Notes: a model not told the origin generated them from the sequence alone. DNA of 64,000 nucleotides from Methylopila sp. M107 (GCF_000384475.1 NZ_ARWB01000001.1:3537039-3601038), one strand, 5' to 3'; numbered from the stretch's first letter, positions 52,181-60,789 are shown. Numbers and translations: made by a program.

Positions 52181-52537
52181 GCGAGTCTCCCATCGACGCC
52201 CGCACGTCTGCTCAGACAGACGCGGCGAACCGATCGTTTCCAGTCCGATTCAAAGCTTAACGCCAAAAGGTTAACAGATTGTGATTCGGCGTCGCAAGCT
52301 CGAAGTCGGATCGGCCCAAAAATAACATAACCAACTGATAGAGAACGCTATTTTCGAAAGTCCCAGCTTCGTCTCAGGTGTTAAGAAAGAGAGCTAACTG
52401 ATTCAATCGACTCAACGTTTCAGGGCTGGTTACGGTTTCCGGGCGGTTAAGCTTCGAGACCATAATTGGGCGTCTCGGTAAACGAAGGGTTACGCTCGGC
52501 GCGAAGATTCCAGCCATGATTCGCGAAGGGGCGAAGG
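52181..52537. promoter_or_regulatory. ctrA / fliI divergent regulatory region with seven GANTC sites
   Basis: GANTC, the CcrM methylation site, occurs at 52183, 52247, 52283, 52400, 52409, 52506 and 52518, against about one expected in 340 bases. Other elements are CTTAACGCCAAAAGGTTAAC (52256-52275, two TTAA with ten bases between) and TAAA-N7-TTAC at 52479-52493, near the fliI start and close to a CtrA box. The stretch is clearly richer in A and T than its surroundings. Confidence 0.75.
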
Positions 52538-53872
52538 ATGACCGCGATGCGCGGCCTCAGGCAGTCGGTCGAAGCGGTCGCCGACCGGGAGGTGTTCGGC
52601 CGCGTCGTCGGCGTGCGCGGCCTTCTGGTCGAGGTCGCGGGGCCCCTGAGCGCGATGGCGATCGGCGGCCGGGTCGCGATCGAGGGCGCGGACGGGCGCG
52701 AGACGCCCTGCGAGGTTCTCGGCTTCCAGGGCGAACGCGCGCTGCTCATGCCGTTCGCGCCGCTCGAAGGCGTCCGGCGCGGCTGCCGCGCGATCGTCGG
52801 CTCGGCCGAGCCGGGCGTGCGGCCCTCGCGCGCCTGGCTCGGCCGCGTCGTCGACGCGATGGGCGTCCCGATCGACGGCAAGGGGCCGCTCGATCAGGGC
52901 CCGCTGGTCTACCCGTACCGTAACTCTCCCCCGCCGGCGCATGCGCGAAAGCGCGTCGGCGGACCGCTCGATCTCGGCGTCCGCGCGATCAACACCTTCC
53001 TCACCTGCTGCCGCGGCCAGCGCATGGGCGTGTTCGCCGGCTCCGGAGTCGGCAAATCAGTTCTGCTGGCGATGCTTGCGCGCAACACCCAGTGCGACGT
53101 CGCGATCATCGGGCTCGTCGGCGAGCGCGGCCGCGAGGTGCAGGAGTTTTTGCAGGACGACCTCGGCGAGGCGGGGCTGGCGCGCTCCATCGTGGTGGTC
53201 GCGACCTCCGACGAGCCGGCTCTGAAGCGCCGCCAGGCCGCCTATCTGACCCTCGCGCTCGCCGAGTATTTTCGCGACGAGGGCGACGACGTTCTCTGCA
53301 TGATGGACTCTGTCACGCGCTTCGCGATGGCGCAGCGCGAGATCGGCCTCGCCTGCGGCGAGCCGCCGACCGCCAAGGGTTATACGCCGACGGTGTTCGC
53401 CGAACTGCCAAGACTCCTAGAGCGCGCTGGCCCCGGCACGGGGGAGGGGACCGCGACCGGCCTCTTCACCGTGCTGGTCGACGGCGACGATCACAACGAG
53501 CCGGTGGCCGACGCCGTGCGCGGCATCCTCGACGGCCACATCGTCATGGAGCGCGCGATCGCCGAGCGCGGCCGCTATCCGGCCATCAATGTGCTGAAGT
53601 CCGTTTCGCGCACCATGCCGAAGGCCGCGCCGGACTCGGAGCGTCCGCATCTGTCGCGCGCGCGCCGCATCATGGCGACCTATGGCGATATGGAGGAGCT
53701 GATCCGGCTCGGCGCCTATCGCCCCGGATCGAGCGCGGAGGTCGACGAGGCGATCGACCTGCACGAGCCGCTGGAACGCTTCCTTTCGCAAGGTAAGGAA
53801 GAAGCAACGCGTCTCGGCGACGCTTATGCCGAGTTGCGTTCAATCCTCGGCGTTCTGGAAACCGGACGCTAA
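52538..53872 (+). CDS. fliI: flagellar export ATPase FliI
   Basis: The 444-residue protein is an F1-beta-like ATPase for the flagellar type III export apparatus. Walker [19 protein letters not shown] (about 163-180), Walker [21 protein letters not shown] and the family segment [20 protein letters not shown] are clear. The ATG at 52538 is preceded by GGGGCGAAGG. It heads fliI-fliJ. Confidence 0.96.
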   Translation: MTAMRGLRQSVEAVADREVFGRVVGVRGLLVEVAGPLSAMAIGGRVAIEGADGRETPCEVLGFQGERALLMPFAPLEGVRRGCRAIVGSAEPGVRPSRAWLGRVVDAMGVPIDGKGPLDQGPLVYPYRNSPPPAHARKRVGGPLDLGVRAINTFLTCCRGQRMGVFAGSGVGKSVLLAMLARNTQCDVAIIGLVGERGREVQEFLQDDLGEAGLARSIVVVATSDEPALKRRQAAYLTLALAEYFRDEGDDVLCMMDSVTRFAMAQREIGLACGEPPTAKGYTPTVFAELPRLLERAGPGTGEGTATGLFTVLVDGDDHNEPVADAVRGILDGHIVMERAIAERGRYPAINVLKSVSRTMPKAAPDSERPHLSRARRIMATYGDMEELIRLGAYRPGSSAEVDEAIDLHEPLERFLSQGKEEATRLGDAYAELRSILGVLETGR

Positions 53873-53896
53873 CCGGTCCCGTGGTCCTATCGCGTC

Positions 53897-54319
53897 ATGA
53901 AGTCCAGAGACACACTCATCCGTCTGAAGCGCTTCCAGGTCGACGAGAAGCGCCGTCAGGTCGTCCAGATCGAGACGATGATCGCCGAGTTCGATCGGAT
54001 GGCCTCCGATCTCGACCGGGAGATCCTCAGCGAACAGGATAAGGCGGGGATCCACGACATCGCCCACTTCGCCTATCCGACCTACGCCAAGGCGGCGATG
54101 ACCCGCCGCGACAACCTCAAGCGCTCGGCCGACGAGCTCTCCGGCCAGCTCTCCGACGCGCAGGCCGCGCTCGCGGAAGCCTTCGAGGAGCTCAAGAAGG
54201 TCGAGCTCCTGGAGGAGCGCGACGGCGCGAAGGAGAAGGTCGCCGAAACGGTGCGCGAGCAGGCCGAGATGGACCGGATCGCGCTCACCAGCCGCGCCGT
54301 CGAGATGCGGGCCTACTGA
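53897..54319 (+). CDS. fliJ: flagellar export chaperone FliJ
   Basis: The 140-residue protein is almost wholly coiled coil (LKRFQVDEKRRQVVQIETMI to EKVAETVREQAEMDRIALTS), as in FliJ, which links FliI to FlhA like a rotor stalk. Sequence alone would be weak, but position 24 bases behind fliI settles it. Confidence 0.9.
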   Translation: MKSRDTLIRLKRFQVDEKRRQVVQIETMIAEFDRMASDLDREILSEQDKAGIHDIAHFAYPTYAKAAMTRRDNLKRSADELSGQLSDAQAALAEAFEELKKVELLEERDGAKEKVAETVREQAEMDRIALTSRAVEMRAY

Positions 54320-54427
54320 CGGCGTCGGCGCGGCTCCGGATCGGCGTCGCGAATTTTACGTGTTTCTACAGATGCGCTTACACGCGCACGAGCAGATGCT
54401 CCCGTCGCCTCGTGATGGGAGTCGGCG

Positions 54428-55213
54428 ATGTCGGCGTTGCGCACGTCTTTCAGTCTGTCCTCGGCGTTTTGCCTCGCGCTGAGCTCCGCGGCGTGGAGCG
54501 CCGAGCCGAAGTCGCTCAACGCCGGCGGCTCTCACGCGGGACCCGCGGTTCCGACGGCGGCGACGCGCAAGCCCTATGACCTGATCTTCACGCCGATCGT
54601 GCCGTGCCGCGCGTTCTATTCGCCGTCCGCCGTCGCCGCGAACAGCACGGCCAACTACCAGATCACCGGTACGGGCAGCTTCGTTCCGCAGGGCGGACCT
54701 GCGGGCGGCTGCGGCGTGCCGGTCTCCGCCAAGGCCGTCGCGATCAATCTGAGCGCGGTCAGCGCAAGCTCGGCCGGCTACTTCAGGGCCAACGCCACCG
54801 GCGCGGCCACTCCGCCCACGACCGTTCTCACCTACCGCGCGGCCGTCAATGAAACCGGGGCCGCGACGGTCGCCCTTGGAACGGCCGGCGGGCTGTCGGT
54901 CTATTCCGCGGGCAAGACGAGGATCGTCGGCGACGTCACAGGCTATTACGCGCCGCAGATCCACGCCGTGCTGGCGCCCACCGGCGGCATCTACGACGGC
55001 AGCGAACGGGTGCTTTCGAGCACGAGGCTGTCGCAGGGCTCCTACCGCGTGCAGATCGACCGCGATCCGGCGGGATGCACGCCGATCCCGACGGTCAATG
55101 GAAGCGCGTATTTCGCGTCGGCCTATGTCAGCGGCGGCTACATCTACGCGAACACCTACACGCCGGGCGGCGCCGCGGCGGACGTCTACTGGGCCCTGGC
55201 CGTGTTCTGCTGA
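54428..55213 (+). CDS. secreted four-cysteine protein, paralog 3
   Basis: The 261-residue protein has a signal peptide (MSALRTSFSLSSAFCLALSS, ending AAWSAE). It shares with the tandem pair at 23293 and 24329 the blocks FTPIVPCRAFYS, GGCGVPVSAKAVAINLSAVS, SAGYFRANATGAATPPTTVL and RIVGDVTGYYAP. The mature part has four cysteines in the same order, the last residue being Cys (LAVFC). It is the most diverged copy, GC-rich throughout, and lies 30 kb away behind fliJ. GGGAG precedes the ATG. Function unknown. Confidence 0.8.
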   Translation: MSALRTSFSLSSAFCLALSSAAWSAEPKSLNAGGSHAGPAVPTAATRKPYDLIFTPIVPCRAFYSPSAVAANSTANYQITGTGSFVPQGGPAGGCGVPVSAKAVAINLSAVSASSAGYFRANATGAATPPTTVLTYRAAVNETGAATVALGTAGGLSVYSAGKTRIVGDVTGYYAPQIHAVLAPTGGIYDGSERVLSSTRLSQGSYRVQIDRDPAGCTPIPTVNGSAYFASAYVSGGYIYANTYTPGGAAADVYWALAVFC

Positions 55214-55290
55214 GTCCTCAGGTCCCGTCGCCGCCGACGTTTGACGCGAAGCGGACGCCGGAGCGATGGCGAAGCGCGCCTTAGCCTATC

Positions 55291-56355
55291 TCACCGCCGC
55301 GGCGGCGTCGGCGGGACCGGACCGCGCGGGGCGGGGATCGGCGGAACGCCTTCGGTCCGCGCCTGCGCCGCATAGGCGAGGGGGGCGGATTGCGGCTGGC
55401 CCGGCGCGATCTTGCCCTTGACGCTCGCGATCTCGTCGCGCGGCGTCGGCAGCGGAATGGCGGGGCCGGCGATCGGCGCCGGCGCGGCTGCGACCTGCGT
55501 CGTGGTCGCGCCCGAGCGCGGCGACAGCGCGCCGCGTGCCGCAATGGAGCCGGTCGAGACCGGCTCGACGCGCGGACGCGGAACTGGCGTGACGGACGCC
55601 ATCACGGGCGCGGACACCTTCGGGTCGATGACGCGCGCCGGCGGAACCGGGACGGCGGCCGCGACGGCGACGGGCGCGGGGGCCGCGCCGCGCACCGGCG
55701 GCACGGGAACGGGGCGCGCGGCCGGGACGACGGAGGCCATGACGGGCGCGGCGGCCTTCGGGTCGAGCGTGCGGATCGGCGGGACCGGGGCCGCGGCCGC
55801 GACCACCGTCGGCGCCTTGGCCGGCGCAGGGCTCGCGACCGACGCCATCTCGAAGCCGGCGGAGGGCGCCGGCGCGGCCGCCACGGCGGTCGTCGCCGGC
55901 GGCGGCGCCGAGAACTTGCCGTCGCGGCCCATGCCGATCGAGGCGAGCAGGCCCTGCCGCTTGGCGTCGTAATAATAGCCGCGCGCATAGAAGCCGACGG
56001 CCCTGCCGTGGTCGCCCCGCGCCGTCTTGTAGGCGCCGGCGAGATAACGCACGCCGAAGCGCAGATTGGTCTCGGCGTCTAGCAGTTCGCTCGGGGAGCC
56101 GCGGAAGCCCGCGCCGCGCGCGGTGGCGACGCTCATCTGCATCATGCCCCAGTAGGGGCCGTTGCGGGCCTTCGGATTGTAGCGGCTCTCGCGCATGATG
56201 ATGCGGTGGACGAGCGCCTCGGGCACGCCGTTCGCCTGCGCGTGCCGGGCAACCATCGCGGCGTATTCGGGCGGGATCGCTCCGCCGCGCTCCGCGCAGA
56301 CCGCTCCGCCCGCGCTCGCCAGGAGCAGCGCGAGTCCGATCGCCGATGCCTTCAA
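55291..56355 (-). CDS. lytic transglycosylase (SLT domain) with long Pro/Ala/Val tail
   Basis: The 354-residue protein has a signal peptide (MKASAIGLALLLASAGGAVC), then an SLT-type lysozyme fold: VHRIIMRESRYNPKARN contains the catalytic Glu (MRES), with GPYWGMMQMSVATARGAGF and LRFGVRYLAGAYKTARGD. From about residue 155 onward it is a low-complexity Pro/Ala/Val region with repeated DPKxxAPVMASV units (twice). The enzyme cuts peptidoglycan; the tail is probably disordered and may cross the wall. Family length without the tail would be about 160. Confidence 0.9.
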   Translation of the reverse strand: MKASAIGLALLLASAGGAVCAERGGAIPPEYAAMVARHAQANGVPEALVHRIIMRESRYNPKARNGPYWGMMQMSVATARGAGFRGSPSELLDAETNLRFGVRYLAGAYKTARGDHGRAVGFYARGYYYDAKRQGLLASIGMGRDGKFSAPPPATTAVAAAPAPSAGFEMASVASPAPAKAPTVVAAAAPVPPIRTLDPKAAAPVMASVVPAARPVPVPPVRGAAPAPVAVAAAVPVPPARVIDPKVSAPVMASVTPVPRPRVEPVSTGSIAARGALSPRSGATTTQVAAAPAPIAGPAIPLPTPRDEIASVKGKIAPGQPQSAPLAYAAQARTEGVPPIPAPRGPVPPTPPRR

Positions 56356-56470
56356 AGCTCAGTCCCCGCGCCGATGCGAAGCAAACTTGATCGCTTGCAA
56401 ATGAGGCCGAACCGTGACTCGGCCGCATTTGGGACATGATGCCCCGACGAGGATCGGATTCCGTCGCAGA

Positions 56471-57418
56471 TCAGCCGCGCAGCGGCGCCAGAGGCTGCGG
56501 CAGCTGGGCGCGCAGGTTCAGGATCGTCTCGCGCATCCAGCGGTGGCCGGGATCGGCGTCGTTCGAGGTGTGCCACAGCATCGAGATCGCGACGTCGGGC
56601 AGGTCGATCGGGGGCGGACTGACCGCGAGCCCCATGGACTCGCCGAAGAACAGCGCGAGCCGCGAATGCATCGTGGCGATCACCGGCGCCTCGCGCAGCA
56701 CGAAGGGCATGATGGTGAACCGCGGCGAGGTCAGCGCGATCACGCGCTTCATCCCGAGTTCGGCGAGCGCGACGTCGACCACGCCGTGCGCGCTCTCCAC
56801 AAGGCTCGTCAGCAGATGCGGCAGCCGCACATAGTCCTCGAGCGAGATCGGCGGTTCGATCCCGACGAGCTTCGCATTGAACAGGCAGAGATAGCTTTCG
56901 CGGTTCAGCATGCGGCGCTTGTGGTGGGTCTGACCCTCCTCGAACACGCCGATGCCGAGATCGACGCGACCGGCGTCGAGGTCCTGCAGAATGCGGATGC
57001 GGTCGACCGTGCGCAGCAGCAGCCTCACGCCCGGCGCGGCCTGCTGGAGATGCGCGACGAGCGCGGGCATCAGCAGGATTTCGGTCGAGTCCGGAATGCC
57101 GAGCGTGAAGACGCGGTCCGCCGTCGCGGGCTCGAAGGCGGGCGGCGGCGCGACGATCGCCTCGATCCGGGCGAGCGCCTCGCGCACCGGCGCCGCGAGC
57201 TTCGTCGCCTTCGGCGTCGGCTGCATGCCGTCGGGGCCGCGGGTCAGGATCTCGTCGCCGAACAGAGTTCTGAGCCGCGCCAGCGCATGGCTCATGGCCG
57301 ACTGGCCGATCCCGATCCGGACCGCGCTCCGCGTCACGCTTCGTTCGGTCAGCAGCGCGTCGAGCGCGACCAGGAGATTCAGGTCGAGCTTGGAGAGATT
57401 ATTGTGGTCGATATCCAT
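56471..57418 (-). CDS. LysR-family transcription regulator
   Basis: The 315-residue protein has the N-terminal winged helix (LDLNLLVALDALLTERSVTR, SAVRIGIGQSAMSHALARLR, FGDEILTRGPDG) and the effector domain from about residue 100 (VFTLGIPDSTEILLMPALVA). The start motif LSKLDLNLLVALDALL and the NodD/SyrM-like layout put it near the NodD branch. It is divergent from a small secreted protein gene 99 bases away, its likely target. Confidence 0.92.
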   Translation of the reverse strand: MDIDHNNLSKLDLNLLVALDALLTERSVTRSAVRIGIGQSAMSHALARLRTLFGDEILTRGPDGMQPTPKATKLAAPVREALARIEAIVAPPPAFEPATADRVFTLGIPDSTEILLMPALVAHLQQAAPGVRLLLRTVDRIRILQDLDAGRVDLGIGVFEEGQTHHKRRMLNRESYLCLFNAKLVGIEPPISLEDYVRLPHLLTSLVESAHGVVDVALAELGMKRVIALTSPRFTIMPFVLREAPVIATMHSRLALFFGESMGLAVSPPPIDLPDVAISMLWHTSNDADPGHRWMRETILNLRAQLPQPLAPLRG

Positions 57419-57517
57419 TATCGATTAGATCGGTTTGAATAATGACGAAAGGCTAAGCACATTCCACCTCAAGCAAGCGGCCGCACGTCCGGCCGCACAG
57501 GATTGAGGACTGGAACC

Positions 57518-57919
57518 GTGTCGAATCGCATCGTCGCATATTCCGCCGCCGCAGCGCTTGCGGCCTACGCCATGTTCGCCGGCGCCGTCGTCCAGACGTC
57601 CGGCGCTCTCGCGGCCGAGCCGGCCCCCGCCGGCCTCGCCTACGGGGCCAAGACGGTCGGCGCGCTGACCGTCGAGACCCGCGGCCTCGCCACCAATGCG
57701 GACGCCGTCCGCGCCCAGGGCGGCGCCGCGACCGCCTGGACCGTCCGCTGGACTGGCGGACCGGAAACCGAGCAGGCCGACGCCGGCTCCGTCTACGGCT
57801 CCGGCACGGTCGGCGCGCTGACCCGCGAGACCAAGGGTCTCGCGACCAGCTCCGCCGACGTCGCCCGCCAGGGCGGCGGCGTCACCGCCAGCGCGGTGCG
57901 CTGGACCGCCGGTTCGTAA
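57518..57919 (+). CDS. small secreted protein with two internal repeats
   Basis: The 133-residue protein has a signal peptide ending near GALAAEPA and two copies of a 39-residue unit (42-80 and 93-131): YGAKTVGALTVETRGLATNA and YGSGTVGALTRETKGLATSS, each ending in VRWT-G. GTG 57518 is the start, with GAGGA eight bases before; a TTG at 57503 is in frame but has none. Family not recognised. It is divergent from the LysR gene and ends in a terminator. Confidence 0.75.
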   Translation: MSNRIVAYSAAAALAAYAMFAGAVVQTSGALAAEPAPAGLAYGAKTVGALTVETRGLATNADAVRAQGGAATAWTVRWTGGPETEQADAGSVYGSGTVGALTRETKGLATSSADVARQGGGVTASAVRWTAGS

Positions 57920-57942
57920 CCGAACCGCCCAAACCGAATTGG

Positions 57943-57977
57943 CCGCCGCGTCGGGAAACCGGCGCGGCGGTTTTTTT
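57943..57977 (+). terminator. rho-independent terminator
   Basis: CCGCCGCG (57943-57950) pairs with CGCGGCGG (57963-57970), followed by seven T. It ends the small secreted protein transcript and abuts the stop of the converging YcxB-like gene. Confidence 0.9.
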
Positions 57978-58494
57978 ATGCGGATCGCCTCAGGATCGTG
58001 CGGATGTCGGCGATCTGGGCCTCGCTCAGCACCCGCTTCGGCAACAGCTGAAACGTGGCGTCCGACAGGAACATCATGAAGAGGCGGTCGTTCTCCGCCG
58101 TCCTCACATAGTCGCTCCAGGGAATGCGGTTGGTGATGCGCGGCGTGACGGCCTCATAGGCCTCCTCGCTCCATTGCACCTCGATCGGATCGGAGAGTTG
58201 CTTCTCCTGGCGAAAGCGCCGCCTCACAGCGTACGGCCCAAGGCAGAACGTGATTGCGAACGGGACGGCGAAGACCCCGACGGCCGCGAACGCCGAGAAG
58301 ACCAGGATCGCGGCCTGCGCCTCCCGCCATGGCGTGAAGGGCGCGACGATGGCGGCGAACACGGCGACGCAGAACAGCCACAGCAGCGCGAAGCGGACGA
58401 GCAGCCGCGGCGTGCGGAAGCTCGACGCGAGATGCAGCCGGTTCGCCGCTACGAAGTCCGCCTCCTGCGGGGTGAAGGTCGCCGTCCGCTGCAT
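57976..58494 (-). CDS. YcxB-like membrane protein
   Basis: The 172-residue protein has two membrane segments (LLVRFALLWLFCVAVFAAIV and ILVFSAFAAVGVFAVPFAIT) followed by a C-terminal YcxB-like domain: IEVQWSEEAYEAVTPRITNR, IPWSDYVRTAENDRLFMMFL and LLPKRVLSEAQIADIRTILR. Role is unknown in all members. The ATG at 58494 (MQRTATFTPQEADF) is preferred to an upstream start with Arg-rich non-conserved sequence. Divergent from the DUF1275 gene. Confidence 0.82.
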   Translation of the reverse strand: MQRTATFTPQEADFVAANRLHLASSFRTPRLLVRFALLWLFCVAVFAAIVAPFTPWREAQAAILVFSAFAAVGVFAVPFAITFCLGPYAVRRRFRQEKQLSDPIEVQWSEEAYEAVTPRITNRIPWSDYVRTAENDRLFMMFLSDATFQLLPKRVLSEAQIADIRTILRRSA

Positions 58495-58591
58495 CGTCGT
58501 CCCTCGCGTTACGAGGCGGGCGCGCATTTCCGGTTGCTCGCGCCGCCGCCCCGATTGACGCCGCCGTCGCCGCGTCGCCCAATCGCCGCGC

Positions 58592-59266
58592 ATGAAGACA
58601 CTGCTGCTCATCCTGCTCGCATTCAACGCCGGCTATGTCGACGCGGCCGGGTTCCTCGCGCTGCACGGCCTGTTCACGACCCATGTCACCGGCAACTTCG
58701 TGACGCTCGGCGCATCGCTCGCGCTCGGCACCACGGGCGTGCTGGCCAAGGTGCTGGCGCTGCCGCTGTTCTGCCTCGTGATCCTGCTCGCGCGTCTGGT
58801 GGGGATCTGGTTCGACCGGCTCGGCTGGCCGGCGCTCCGGATCTTCTTCGTCGCCCAGGCCGCGTTCCTGACGGGCGCGGCGTCGCTCGCGATCCGCCAC
58901 GGCGCCTTTCCGAACGGCGACGCGCCGGAGGCTCTTGCGATGGGCGGCCTGCTGGTCGCCGCCATGGCGATCCAGAACGCGGTGCATCGCGTGCGCCTCA
59001 CCGACATGCCGCCCTCGACCGTGATGACCGGCACGACCACGCAGGTGATGGTCGACCTCGCCGACCTCATGCGCGGGGTGAGCCCGGAAAAGCGCGCGGC
59101 GGCGAAGAAGCGCCTCGGGCCGATGTCGATCAGCGTCGCGGCTTTCGCGACAGGCTGCGGCGCGGGAGCGCTCGGATTCGTTTTCGGCCACGAGATCTGT
59201 TTTGCGATCCCGCCCGTCCTGGTGCTGGCGGCGATGGGGGTGGACGCTTTGCGCAGCCGCGCGTGA
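58592..59266 (+). CDS. DUF1275 (YoaK) family membrane protein
   Basis: The 224-residue protein has about six membrane segments. Family blocks are AFNAGYVDAAGFLALHGLFT, THVTGNFVTLGASLALG and PPSTVMTGTTTQVMVDLADL, the last two being DUF1275 hallmarks. Function is unknown. Confidence 0.9.
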   Translation: MKTLLLILLAFNAGYVDAAGFLALHGLFTTHVTGNFVTLGASLALGTTGVLAKVLALPLFCLVILLARLVGIWFDRLGWPALRIFFVAQAAFLTGAASLAIRHGAFPNGDAPEALAMGGLLVAAMAIQNAVHRVRLTDMPPSTVMTGTTTQVMVDLADLMRGVSPEKRAAAKKRLGPMSISVAAFATGCGAGALGFVFGHEICFAIPPVLVLAAMGVDALRSRA

Positions 59267-59281
59267 CGCCTGCGAACGAAA

Positions 59282-59309
59282 ATCGCCGCCCGGTTCCCCG
59301 AGCGGCGAT
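59282..59309 (-). terminator. hairpin between converging genes
   Basis: ATCGCCGC (59282-59289) pairs with GCGGCGAT (59302-59309). On the minus strand the stem is followed by TTTTCG, so it best serves the PhnA-like gene reading leftwards. Confidence 0.6.
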
Positions 59310-59386
59310 CAATGTGGCGCTGTCGCCCTCCGCTCAACGGGAGGGGGACAGCTGGAGGGATGGAGGCGCGGGCGCCGGGCCGGACC

Positions 59387-60454
59387 CTACTTGTGGTAAG
59401 CCAGACCCTTCCAGATCCGGCCCTCGTCGCGGTGCCGTCCGCCCCAGACCGAGCCCATGGTGGCGGCCGCCGCCGCGATGAGCGCCGATGCGGCCAGCAG
59501 GAAGGCCGTCAGGATGCTCGCGACCCGCGCCTTCTCGGCCGCCTCCGCGGCTTGCGCCTTCGCGTCGTCGAACCGCTTCTGCGCTTCGGCCTTCAGGCGC
59601 TCGACCTCGGCCTTGGCGTCGTCGACGCGCTTCTGCGCCTCGGTCCGGATACCCTGCGCCTTGTCGACGGCCTCCTTCACGCGGGCGTCGGCGTCCTGGA
59701 CGCTGAGGCCCGTCCGCGCGACGACCTGGTCCCGGAGGAACAGCCGATCGCTGTCCGGAATGTTTCCAGTGGTCACGAGGTTGGTCAGGATCGTGGCGAC
59801 CTGTTTTTGCGCCGCGGCCGGGTCCTGCGGCTGGCCCGGGGCCTGCTCGCCGCCCGCCCGGACGAGCTGGTCGACCAGATAGTCCACGGGGTTCGCCCGC
59901 AGGTTCTCCGGCAGCATGTTCTGCAGCGAAGGCGCGGCGCTCGCGGCGCCGCCGACCGCCTGTCCGACGCCGCTCGCGGCGCCTCCCGCGAGCTGGCCTG
60001 CGCCCTGCGCCACGCCGCCCGCGGCCGATCCCGCCGCCTGAACGGCGGTCTGGGCCGCGCCGCCGACCGTGCGCGCGGCGCCGCCGATGAGCGATGCCGC
60101 GAAGGTCCCGGCGACCAGCATGCCGAGGCCCCAGACGACAAGGCCGTGAAGCCCGTCCCGTGCGGTCGTCTCGTCATGCGTCGCGTCGCTGACGCCCCGC
60201 CTGAGGCGGCCCGCGACGTAGCCGCCGAGCATATACACCGCAACCAGCGAGATCGCCGCGAACAGGCCCGTCACGATCAGGCCGAACGTGCTGATCCCGC
60301 CATCCTTGCCGACCGAAATCGACCCCAATCCGAGCGCGCCCGCAAACGTCGTGAACACCAGCGACGTGCCCGCCGCGACCACTGCTCCCGCAAAGATCGC
60401 GCCCCAGTCGACATATCCGGCCTCGCCGGAGACGGACGGCCTGACGTCGGCCAT
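59387..60454 (-). CDS. PhnA-like membrane protein with Ala/Gly-rich and coiled-coil region
   Basis: The 355-residue protein starts MADVRPSVSGEAGYVDWGAI and has membrane segments near residues 18-45, 53-77 and 105-128. A long Gly/Ala-rich stretch (AAGGVAQGAGQLAGGAASGV), a soluble middle, a coiled coil (KRVDDAKAEVERLKAEAQKR) and a last membrane segment (ASILTAFLLAASALIAAAAA) follow. Rhizobiales homologues carry the name PhnA-like protein although no phosphonate role is shown. Its ATG overlaps the stop of a 24-residue membrane peptide gene. Confidence 0.78.
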   Translation of the reverse strand: MADVRPSVSGEAGYVDWGAIFAGAVVAAGTSLVFTTFAGALGLGSISVGKDGGISTFGLIVTGLFAAISLVAVYMLGGYVAGRLRRGVSDATHDETTARDGLHGLVVWGLGMLVAGTFAASLIGGAARTVGGAAQTAVQAAGSAAGGVAQGAGQLAGGAASGVGQAVGGAASAAPSLQNMLPENLRANPVDYLVDQLVRAGGEQAPGQPQDPAAAQKQVATILTNLVTTGNIPDSDRLFLRDQVVARTGLSVQDADARVKEAVDKAQGIRTEAQKRVDDAKAEVERLKAEAQKRFDDAKAQAAEAAEKARVASILTAFLLAASALIAAAAATMGSVWGGRHRDEGRIWKGLAYHK

Positions 60455-60528
60455 CAGCGCAGCCCCAACAGCGACAGAATGAAGAGGACGACGACCACCA
60501 GACCGACGAGGTATATGATTGAATTCAT
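60454..60528 (-). CDS. 24-residue hydrophobic peptide coupled to the PhnA-like gene
   Basis: ATG at 60528 opens a short frame, MNSIIYLVGLVVVVLFILSL, ending LGLR before TGA. It is one membrane helix with a basic C-terminus. CAGGAGG lies five bases before the ATG, the best ribosome binding site nearby, and the TGA shares its A with the next gene's ATG. Such coupling is strong support for translation despite the tiny size. I recall similar sequences before this gene in other Rhizobiales, unverified. It could be a small subunit of the membrane protein. Confidence 0.7.
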   Translation of the reverse strand: MNSIIYLVGLVVVVLFILSLLGLR

Positions 60529-60660
60529 TGAAGCCTCCTGAGAGCGGAGGAAACGCGCCGGATCACCTGATGGTCCCCGGAAGACCGGGTCCATTGGGCG
60601 CATGTCGGAAGACATGCTTCGGTCGGGAAGCGTCGATGGTAGGATGCGGGAAAAGGGTTC

Positions 60661-60752
60661 GTCATGCCCGGCGGAGCCGGGTATCCACGACTTTCTGAGA
60701 TCTTAAAGCTTTACGATCAAGTCGTGGATGCCCTCGAAGACGCGGGCATGAC
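60661..60752. repeat. REP-like palindromic repeat, copy b
   Basis: GTCATGCCCG (60661-60670) and CGGGCATGAC (60743-60752) bound the element, with GGGTATCCACGACTTTCTGA matching copy a at 6458-6553. It lies between the flhA stop and the small-peptide operon. An AT-rich AGATCTTAAAGCTTTACGAT replaces the GC-rich centre of copy a. Confidence 0.8.
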
Positions 60753-60789
60753 GGCGACTGGTCGTCTAAAATTGCTTGCGCTCAGCCCC

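Noticed and set aside
52256-52275. CTTAACGCCAAAAGGTTAAC as a full CtrA box
   Set aside because: The two TTAA are ten bases apart rather than seven; kept only as a descriptive element.
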